This document shows positions 55,603-64,000 of a stretch of DNA of 64,000 bases, in pieces (the first letter of the stretch is position 1; every line of letters begins with the position of its first letter). The notes beneath the pieces were generated by a model. It worked only from the letters and a program-made list of their open reading frames with translations. It was not told the origin of the DNA and made no database searches. Where the stretch lies: assembly GCA_040437565.1 (NCBI GenBank), contig JBDOQK010000073.1:62001-126000 (forward strand), read 5' to 3'. The DNA is from Albugo candida. Lineage: Eukaryota; Oomycota; Peronosporomycetes; Albuginales. A program made the translations under genes and the position numbers.

Positions 55603-55936
55603 ATGGTGACTCCAAAAGTAAGTTGATGACCATTCATAAAGATGTATCTCTAACACCAATGACTCAATAGCACGGACAAAATGGCAACGTTCGCGTTTGT
55701 TGCCGACTAAGACCTTTCAACGCGAAAGAATTCAATCAAAACGAACGCAAATGTGTTCAAACAAGCGAGAATATTGTATACTATAAGGTGCGCTATTCAT
55801 GCGCGATCAGAATGTATTCAAATTTCTCATATTTTTCTGTAGAGAGAAGCGGTGTCTCATGAATTTCAGTTTGACCACGTGTTCACCGAACAAGACGACC
55901 AGTTAATCGTCTTTGATGCGGTAGCCCGACCCGCTG
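55603..55936 (+). CDS. Kinesin motor protein, N-terminal fragment (cut by gap)
   Basis: Three exons can be modelled: 55603-55617 (MVTPK), 55671-55787 and 55843 to the gap, with introns of 53 and 55 bp in phase. Exon 2 reads NVRVCCRLRPFNAKEF, the first strand and NxRVxxRxRP motif of kinesin motor domains. Exon 3 reads EFQFDHVFTEQDDQLIVFDA, matching the F-x-FDxVF...Q..VF block that precedes the P-loop. A TATA-like CTATAAATT lies about 15 bp before the ATG. The expected GQTGSGKT P-loop and the rest of the motor are not found after the gap in the same orientation. The gene is therefore either truncated or continues in unassembled sequence. Kinesins walk on microtubules using ATP. Confidence 0.75.
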
Positions 55937-56036
55937 NNNNNNNNNNNNNNNNNNNNNNNNNNNNNNNNNNNNNNNNNNNNNNNNNNNNNNNNNNNNNNNN
56001 NNNNNNNNNNNNNNNNNNNNNNNNNNNNNNNNNNNN
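55937..56036. other. Assembly gap (100 N), no overlap found
   Basis: It interrupts the kinesin motor. The bases after it do not continue the motor domain in any frame I examined. Confidence 0.9.
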
Positions 56037-59000
56037 GCGTGAATTGTAGCGAACTTTTTCCGTGGGAGCATGGAGTTGTCTTTGATGAAGTGACGAGGCT
56101 GCGTCCCGATGGACCCGTGCCATAATCGAAGGAATACATCACGGAAAGAGGGGGGAAATCTCATGGAGAACAAAATGAGGGTGGCATTATTATAATCAGG
56201 ACACCTTTCTGCACTCATGTTGGTGCCAAATAGCATGGAATGGGATCCATAGTCGTATATATGCTGCGTGAATTCAATTTGGGATGCTCTACGAGCCTTT
56301 TCTCCTGTTGCAAACCAGCCACATGAGAATGAACGTCAGGATAACTTCATTGATTACACTTACATAACTTCCATCGTACCCGGCACGATGGCCTCAGAAA
56401 TCTGTCCAATTGGAAACGAGGGGCGCGGAGTATTTAGAAGCAGCGGCGGAGCGTTGAGGTAATTAATGATATGTATGCGCATCTCGCTACCGACAATGGA
56501 TGTCTTATCAGCATAACTTGGTGAGTCCTGATCAGCTGTGGTCCCGCATACAATTAGATCGGATTTTGTCAGCTTGGCTGTACTCGGTAATCATCTGTTC
56601 ATAATTGCTATATTGATTGCAAAACAATTCTTGGCTGTAGCTTGAAGGGCATCCTTATTTGGAATCGAAGTTCATCCGATCGCCAACTATTCCGCTTTCA
56701 TCCGAGCTAAGTGCACTGATTCTATAAAAATCTGAGCCTTTGGGCTTGTGATCCTCTATTCTATTGGTTGCGAGTCACGATAGACGAAACGATCATGCTT
56801 GTATTGTGGAACTGATCGGGGGACATCCGCTCGTTGTGAAATCGAATCGTTCTGATTTATTGGGGTATAAGTCTCATTTCAGCAAACTCAAAACCGAAGT
56901 CATGAAGGCGACCCTTTTGTCATCTATCAAACTTCTTTCGCTATTTTACTCACTTTTAACCAACTTTATGTAACATTGTCAGCAAACGATCATATGAATG
57001 GTGCATGGAGAAATCATCACAGAATTGCACGGACGACTACGTCATATGCATCAAGCGCATCAACTACGTTCTAGTCGCACCCAACTAAGTCGATTTTAAT
57101 CAAGACATTAATACACATTCAAATTTTAAGTTTGGCGACAACTATTCAAATGCTTCGGATAGAACGCGGCTTGAATGCAATGATGTTTAGGATTTCGAGT
57201 AGCTTTTGATTGTTTAAAATGGTTCTTGTCAGCACCAGATGGTTCAGATGCAAAGAGCTTTTGACCAAATCAGAGTCATGTAATTCGAAAATACAATGTA
57301 AGACTTTTACTCAAAGCATAAAAAAATGGTATTGAGTCATTGTGACTGTGTTGTAGGAACGCTTCAGAGGCGGAGCAATTGTATCCTATATTCAGCTTTC
57401 TTTAGATGGCTTGATATGGCGCATCATTCGGACTTTGGATAATCCGTCTATCTCGTGACTTGTAGTAGGAGCACACTGTGTGCATCAGACGCAACATTGA
57501 CTAGACTAACACGAATGAGGCTTGATCTCCTCATTGTCAGCGTGCTATAGTGTGCGATACAGCGGCCATATCTCGCCTAGTAATCACAGCGTCTCGTTCG
57601 TCCACTTTCGGGGTTCAGTGGAACATCTTCTGATACTGACTTCCACGTGAATGTATTTAATATATATTTTAGCTTGTCACGGAAGCGAGCGGCTGTACAG
57701 CAAATATCCTTGAATGGATAAAAGCAGACGTGTGTCACGAATCAGCGCGTATTTGCGTCAGCAACCACGTGCTGATTTTCCATGACTGGCAATAATGTAC
57801 AATCTCCATAGTCAACAAGCGGCAAGAATGGGAAACACATGACTGAAAAGTATTTTACACGTATCCTGCAGGAATTGTATTTTGTACCGCAAAGTCTCAT
57901 GACTACTGCTAAGGCGATGCGGCTAGCTTGCCTCGATAGCCAAAATTATGATCGCATGTGCTTCTCGATACATTAAATTCGATTCACATTTGAATAAGTG
58001 TGCAATACACAATATCAGTGAATTCCGAACATTATGCTGTGCCATTCGCACTTATCGATCACTATCATTTTTGTAACTGTACGCAAAAACGGAAAATGTT
58101 CACGTCGGAAACAAGGTCTATAATCTTTCGGAACTAAACTATGCTGGCTAAATGAGGTGTCTTTTCTGCGTTTCTGTACTTTAAATGATCTCCTTGCATC
58201 GATCCATGATGCATATAGACAAAGTACAGCGTGGAAGACTATAACAAAAGCATCCTAAACCTGGATTATTGGGACTCAACATGATCGCTGACACAGAAGC
58301 CGGGGCAGTACCAAGAGAATGTCCAACCAATCCTATGCAATATCCAGTGGCTTCAAGGCCATTTTATGCGTTAATATGCTTAGCCTTCTCAGGAGATGAA
58401 GCCGCTCAATTTCCAGATATTTGATGGCTTGCTGGTAAGAATCTCTTGTGGGCATGTATGTACTGAATTATCCTATCAAGATGGGACAATGCCTAGATTG
58501 GTAAAAGCTGTCGAATAGATGTTGTCGCTCTTGATCTTCTCCTAAACAGGAAGAGAATATGCAGCAATGCATCAACTGGACCTATTGCAGAGCTACAAGT
58601 AAATCTACGAATTGATAAAGCTTAATACCTTTTTCATTCCCTACACGGCTTCTTCATTGTTATTTTAAGAACTTCCATACCTTTCCAGACAAAGCTTTTT
58701 TGATTAGTCTACTACCTTTGTGTTTGTCATGCTATACGTATGTATTCGAATATAATTTGCTTGGAATGATTTTTATTACGTTATTCGTCTACTATTGTTC
58801 TTATCGAAATCTATAGGCGCTGCATCGTTCATGTCCAATAAATTGTCCTTGTCTTCAAATTCAAGAGAGGCTAGGCTATGGTAACAAGCGGTGCTGCGGC
58901 ATATATGCTTTCACAGTAGCTAGTATCCGCGCTTACCAGGCTGAATATGATTTTTGCCTAAGCAATGATGAGAAGCTTTAGTCAGATCGCGTTCGTTTGG

Positions 59001-59094
59001 TTGAAGCTGTCGCAGCTTATGCTCAACGCTCAACACACGCTTACAGTTACGTTGATGCTCACCTTGGAATGTTGGGAGGCTCAGGTTGGCGGAG
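56037..59094. other. Gene-poor region, no gene recognised
   Basis: About 3 kb with only short frames. A 66-residue minus frame right after the gap (SMRFPPSFRDVFLRLWHGS) has no recognisable family. The composition and broken frames suggest decayed repetitive DNA, but no element family could be named. Confidence 0.45.
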
Positions 59095-59894
59095 TTCAAA
59101 TTGATATACCCTAAGCTGTCGAGTTACTACACGTTGGGGATTTGCACTGAATTTGGGCTTACCTGCCAAAGTCAGGAGCTTGAACCGATCCAAGTTCATT
59201 GGGTTGGATTGAAATTGATATACCCTAAGATATCATGTTACTACGCGCTAGGGATATGCACTGAAGTTGGGCTTACCTGCCAGAGTCAGGAGCTTGAACC
59301 GATCCAAGTTCATTGGGTTGGATTGAAATTGATATACCCTAAGATATCATGTTACTACGCGCTAGGGATATGCACTGAAGTTGGGCTTACCTGCCAGAGT
59401 CAGGAGCTTGAACCGATCCAAGTTCATTGGGTTGGATTGAAATTGATATACCCTAAGATATCATGTTACTACGCGCTAGGGATATGCACTGAAGTTGGGC
59501 TTACCTGCCAGAGTCAGGAGCTTGAACCGATCCAAGTTCATTGGGTTGGATTGAAATTGATATACCCTAAGATATCATGTTACTACGCGCTAGGGATATG
59601 CACTGAAGTTGGGCTTACCTGCCAGAGTCAGGAGCTTGAACCGATCCAAGTTCATTGGGTTGGATTGAAATTGATATACCCTAAGATATCATGTTACTAC
59701 GCGCTAGGGATATGCACTGAAGTTGGGCTTACCTGCCAGAGTCAGGAGCTTGAACCGATCCAAGTTCATTGGGTTGGATTGAAATTGATATACCCTAAGA
59801 TATCATGTTACTACGCGCTAGGGATATGCACTGAAGTTGGGCTTACCTGCCAGAGTCAGGAGCTTGAACCGATCCAAGTTCATTGGGTTGGATT
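59095..59894 (+). repeat. 114-bp tandem repeat (minisatellite), at least 7 units
   Basis: Units start every 114 bp from 59095. Units 2-7 are identical and unit 1 differs at about a dozen positions. The array runs straight into a gap at 59895, so its true length is unknown. Because 114 is a multiple of three, one plus-strand frame stays open (38-residue period, starting LKLIYPKISCYY), but it starts at TTG rather than ATG and no domain is recognised. I treat it as non-coding by default. Confidence 0.93.
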
Positions 59895-59994
59895 NNNNNN
59901 NNNNNNNNNNNNNNNNNNNNNNNNNNNNNNNNNNNNNNNNNNNNNNNNNNNNNNNNNNNNNNNNNNNNNNNNNNNNNNNNNNNNNNNNNNNNNN
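59895..59994. other. Assembly gap (100 N) at the end of the minisatellite
   Basis: Tandem units on the left and a long palindrome on the right are both typical causes of assembly breaks. No direct overlap was found. Confidence 0.9.
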
Positions 59995-60137
59995 GCAATA
60001 TCGCGCAAAAGTTTACATGCGGAAATGCCCGAAACTATTCTTTGACACGGAAAATCAAGCAAAGAAAACGTGCTTGATTTTCCGTGTCAAAGAATAGTTT
60101 CGGGCATTTCCGCATGTAAACTTTTGCGCGATATTGC
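59995..60137. repeat. Perfect palindrome, 67-bp arms with a 9-base loop
   Basis: The left arm is 59995-60061, the loop 60062-60070 and the right arm 60071-60137, with no mismatch. The left arm starts exactly at the gap edge. Together with the similar case at 61733-61796, this suggests an assembly fold-back rather than a genomic hairpin. Confidence 0.9.
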
Positions 60138-61681
60138 TGTAGAAGAGATGGTCGGTGCTGTTTGAGTCGGAGAGGACTCATTCTCTAAATCATTCGAAGC
60201 TTTTCCAGCATAAAGGCGCAGAGATACTTCTGGGTCGTGTACAACTGGAAACCCCCAACAAGAGTTTTATATGGTCTATTGATAGTCCTCATTTTCGACA
60301 CACCCATTTTGGATTGTCCCTGCTTTGCCGCTCGCTTTGCTGTAATTGAGCTTTTGTCTATCGGCAAATCCTTTTGTGCGCTAATTTCTCTAGATACTGG
60401 GTGAGCTTTGAAACTGATTGAAGTATGGCCTGAGTTGCGGTGCTCATGACTTCAAATTGTACACTATTGCGACGCAAGCTCGCAGACTCGCATGCTTCAA
60501 CTGTGTTTCTCACTCTGGTTTACGAAAGTCGTCTTTGCAAGGCGGTGGCATCGACAAACAATAAGTAGACACAGTACGCTAATGGATCCTGCGACCGAAC
60601 GATTGCACTGGCCTAATTAAGTAGTGAGTACACTTGAAAGCATTGGGATCATATACACCATCGAAGGCGTACTAATGAAGGTGACGCATGGTGGCAGTCG
60701 AAATCAAATCTAAAACTGCGGAAGGGGATGCTATTCAAATTATGCTTCCCTTTCAACGAGGTCATGCGGCACTAAAGTCGGTAAAGGCATGTTGGCTTCT
60801 GGGTGGAGTTATCTTGGTACGTATCGTTTCCCTGGTTTTATCTTGTAATTGTCCACTACATTCGGTTTGTGGGGCTCTTGAGCTAGACTAGAAAATCGAC
60901 CTCCTGGCGTATCAATTGAGTGTCTAAGGGACACCGTCAGGTAGGATGATGTTGTACGGCTGGAGTCGACTAACGGATTGAAAGAGGCAACCAGGAATCG
61001 GTAACATAATGCCAAGAAATTTCTTGTGCAACCAAAGTTTAATGGCGATATGTTCTTGTTATTGCGGAGAACGCTTTAAAAGAGGACAATAGTGAAGTGG
61101 GATAAGTAGATATTATTTTTTTATGTCAAACACTATTACCCTTCCTGTAGATAATCAGTAGCTTGTACATTTCGGAAACAGGGCTGTCTCCATTTTCCAC
61201 AAAATTCAATAGGAGCCATTTATGTGCACGTGTATTCCACTTCCTCCTTATTCTCGAGAAAGAAACCTATTCGTCGTAAGCTAAAAGCTAGACCATCACG
61301 TCCGAGTAGATCATTGGTCGTGAACGTTTTTTGCAGATTCAAATATCGTGTCAGAAGATTGCTTTGTGACAGACGGCCGAGAGCAATATCACTCAAATTG
61401 ATGAGAGCATGGAGCTAGCAGTTCATGTTCTTCGATTAAAGCATTTGTACAATAAAAGACAAGAAACCTTCTTGTATAGCGCAAGGATTACTCCTCAGGC
61501 CAGCAACCACGGCTACCAAATCCTGTTACAACGAGGTGTTTATATGGATGGACATCATCTGAAAGAAACAAGAATCAGAGCTTGACTTGATCTCAGTCGT
61601 CAATTTTGTCCAATTCTTTACTGATCTCATTTGAATGAAGAGGAGTGTGATATGGTCGAGTGGGTTTTTATAGGATGGTAG
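60138..61681. other. No gene recognised
   Basis: About 1.5 kb holding only short frames (longest 60-68 aa) without domains or splice structure. Confidence 0.45.
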
Positions 61682-61974
61682 CAATTGAAGACCCTAGCGT
61701 TTCCTCTGTGGAAAAGAATCTCGAGTTGTATTACCTTGAGTAAAAAAAATAGTACAGAGCGAATGCTCCCTCTGTACTATTTTTTTTACTCAAGGTNNNN
61801 NNNNNNNNNNNNNNNNNNNNNNNNNNNNNNNNNNNNNNNNNNNNNNNNNNNNNNNNNNNNNNNNNNNNNNNNNNNNNNNNNNNNNNNNNNNNNNNNCAAT
61901 TGAAGACCCTAGCGTTTCCTCTGTGGAAAAGAATCTCGAGTTGTATTACCTTGAGTAAAAAAAATAGTACAGAG
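61682..61974. repeat. Gap with 78-bp overlap and fold-back palindrome
   Basis: Positions 61682-61759 recur at 61897-61974. After 61759 the first copy turns back on itself: 61733-61759 and 61770-61796 are perfect 27-bp inverted arms around a 10-base loop, ending at the gap (61797-61896). The second copy instead continues normally past the short inverted motif CAGAG...CTCTG. The first copy's palindrome is therefore an assembler error at that small hairpin. Confidence 0.9.
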
Positions 61975-64000
61975 GGAGCATTCGCTCTGCTTTTTGGATT
62001 TAGACAGGAGGGCTGCGACTCTATGAATACATTCCTAAGATCGTGTCGTTATTTAAAAAATCATTGACGTACCACGTGTGGGTTCCATTGCACTACTGTG
62101 CAGACTGCATGACATTATAATTAATACTTTTCTGATTTCCAGCAGGACGCTTTATATCAGTCATCTTGACATCGTAAAAATGTCACCAAAATTTTTCACT
62201 ATTGTCTACTTACTGCGCTGTCCGACATTCATACAGACCAAAAGCTCGTATCTGCTCTTACTTGATAGAATCACTCTCTTACACAACATATTTTGTGGAA
62301 AAAATCACTCAGAGCAGCTCTAAAATATTTCGTCCAGCAGGATCACGCACAGAAAAATTATCCTCGGATCTCACTAACGCGATAGTAATTTCTTCTTGAA
62401 AATAGTAACAGGGGTATTGCTGCGTTCAGATTTCCTCTCCATGCGTGAAGGTCACATGTTTGTCGGTGTCGATAAGTACTAGAGAAGCATGCCTAGTAGG
62501 CTTTTGTCGCAGGATCCGCACTGAATGCTACATGCGGTTATGACGTCGCTATAAACCATTGAATGTTGCCGCTGTAATGCTCCGCCAGTCTGATGCTACA
62601 TTTTGAAAGCTTCTATCCGTACTAAAGATGCGGCCTATCATTGTAAAATTACGTCTATACCAATGCGGTTACTTGGTAAATATGATCATCGGCTCTTAAG
62701 TTCTAAAGCGGATGTGAAATATGTAGAAGTGATTGTCAACGCGTCGGTTGTGAACTGCGAAACCCATCACGTTCTTTGTGTCGATAGTTGCCCCACCAAA
62801 AAATATCCCAAGGCATATCTAAAACTTTTCTGATGATGTTGTTAAATCTACTATTTTTTTCTTGACACATATAATTGGCCAAAGATCGAAGTGCCACTTC
62901 TTCAAGTCTCTGAAGATGTCCACGTTTACATTGTAATGCCGTATATACGATCAGAAGAGTTAGTTCATCCACGTCGAAATCGTTCACATAACCCATTTTA
63001 AGAAACCGTATTCGCGAGGTGAGATAACCATAGTCTCTGGCTAGACGGAATCCACAAACTTTGGGATAGTGTCCGAGCTCAACGTGTTCAATTTGACACC
63101 GTTAGAAAAAGCGCAAATACAATTCCCTAAAGTTGTCCTTCGCACCAGATACGCCAAAAATATACTCGAACCAATTTGACCTGCGTCAAAGCTTTAGTCG
63201 GTGTTTTCGAAAGCAGAATTAGAACACTTTTGGAAAAGTGGTCCCTTTTGCAAAAGTGGTGTTAAAAATCAACATTCTATATTCTTCATAAAGGCGCGAT
63301 ATATACTTCCAGAGTTCGGTGGCCATCATAAAAAAAAATACTCAGAGAAACGGGCTGCTTTAATCTACATTATGATGCAGTAAACGGTTGAATACTGTTA
63401 ACAATCATCAATTATGCCATGTGCCGGTGTGCTAAGGTGAAATAAATTGATACAACTTTTATTAAGCCCAATACTTCCGAATCGCGAAATATGAGCGTCC
63501 AATCGATTCTGCCATAAGCTTTCTCAGAGACCAAGAAACAATAATGTGCTTCTTCACTATGATGGTCGGTGATGTGTGTTATGCGTATCTTTCATCGTAT
63601 CTAACGTAACTAGCCGATAAAAGATCTTAATACACGCCCTTGACATTTTTTGAATAGTAGGTCAGAGCAGACCCCAAGCAATAGTAGAAGGGGATCTGCT
63701 AGAAGCACAGAGGATATCAAAGTTAACTTTAGTTGAATACTTTAGTGCGAGTTGTTGAAGGTTTAGAAAATAGCATTTATAGTCGAAGCTAAAGTGGTGC
63801 CTCAAGTTGACGACATGAGCACCAACGAGAACATGTATGCGGAGCTGGATTTGGTAGCATCCAACTCCGAAGGAAGAAGCCAAAAATGGGCATTTCGAAA
63901 GTTAGATCCATCTGGACCCTTCATCGGAGAGCTGACGGAAGAGCAAGTTCGAAGGATAACGGGGGACTGTGAGATGATGGATGTTTCCTGAGAAGACCGA
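61975..64000. other. Gene-poor region with two small candidate ORFs
   Basis: 62736-62996 (minus, ATG, 86 aa) contains HLQRLEEVALRSLANYMCQE and looks protein-like. 63815-63991 (plus, ATG, 58 aa) contains RSQKWAFRKLDPSGPFIGEL and EEQVRRI. Neither matches a family that I know. They could be exons, gene fragments or chance frames. Nothing else in this 2 kb could be supported. Confidence 0.35.

Noticed and set aside
56037-59094. Mobile-element polyprotein remnants
   Set aside because: A few short frames vaguely resembled element proteins, but no motif series, terminal repeats or consistent frame could be shown, so no element is claimed.
59095-59894. A CRISPR array
   Set aside because: The repeats are contiguous 114-bp units without spacers, in a eukaryotic intron-bearing genome.
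59086-60045. A 319-aa repeat protein encoded by the minisatellite
   Set aside because: The frame begins at TTG, spans an N gap and ends in a palindrome. A 114-bp unit has a substantial chance of one open frame, so openness is weak evidence.
59995-60137. A functional hairpin, cruciform or inverted-repeat transposon end
   Set aside because: One arm starts exactly at a contig end, and a neighbouring case is demonstrably an assembly fold-back.
1-64000. tRNA or rRNA genes and secreted effector families (RXLR, CHxC)
   Set aside because: No cloverleaf, rRNA core or signal peptide followed by an effector motif could be recognised by eye. This is not a computed search.

Overview
The window looks like nuclear DNA of a compact eukaryote, most likely an oomycete and possibly a white rust (Albugo-like). 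This is inferred from gene content and architecture; no species marker was seen. Supporting points: 25 introns can be modelled, 24 of them 46-81 bp with GT/AG ends. Gene spacing is tight, with some overlapping or nearly touching coding ends. Protein types include START+FYVE, PX, a metallo-beta-lactamase/cNMP protein and a PDR-type ABC transporter.

Layout. Positions 1-8,700 are gene-poor: a dispersed repeat (272-819), a 48-bp tandem repeat, a broken coiled-coil gene, a second dispersed repeat (3872-4168) and uncertain exons. Positions 8,773-49,385 form a dense housekeeping block. It encodes an N-terminal methyltransferase (NTMT1 type), eIF3d, a START-FYVE protein, a coiled-coil protein, a RanBP2-finger/SIM/PHD protein and a PX protein. 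It continues with a metallo-beta-lactamase/cyclic-nucleotide protein, an ankyrin protein, a MED27-like Mediator subunit, a papain-fold protein, a non-canonical poly(A)/(U) polymerase, a DDHD phospholipase and a second PX protein. It ends with a tRNA-dihydrouridine synthase, a C2HC/NLS protein, an IQ-WW-FKBP protein, p23, a PH protein and an SthA-type pyridine-nucleotide transhydrogenase. Positions 49,400-64,000 are again gene-poor: inverted second copies of both dispersed repeats, a decayed ABC transporter, the 5' end of a kinesin gene, a 114-bp minisatellite and mostly unassignable DNA.

The sequence is a scaffold with 16 gaps of exactly 100 N. At 11 of them the bases running up to the gap recur directly at or after it, with the outer ends abutting the N run. 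These are unmerged contig overlaps (about 7.5 kb of false duplication), not real duplications. They make false second copies of DDHD, MED27, ankyrin, FYVE and DUS sequence. Two further contig ends carry fold-back palindromes.

There is no operon-like pathway. Several products share themes: phosphoinositide and lipid membranes (FYVE, two PX, PH, DDHD), RNA and translation (eIF3d, DUS, nucleotidyltransferase), transcription and chromatin (MED27, PHD/SIM protein) and protein folding (FKBP, p23). I found no convincing new multi-gene system. The most interesting leads are unusual domain fusions, a bacterial-type transhydrogenase with introns and a presequence, gene overlaps, and inverted repeat sets flanking the gene-rich core.
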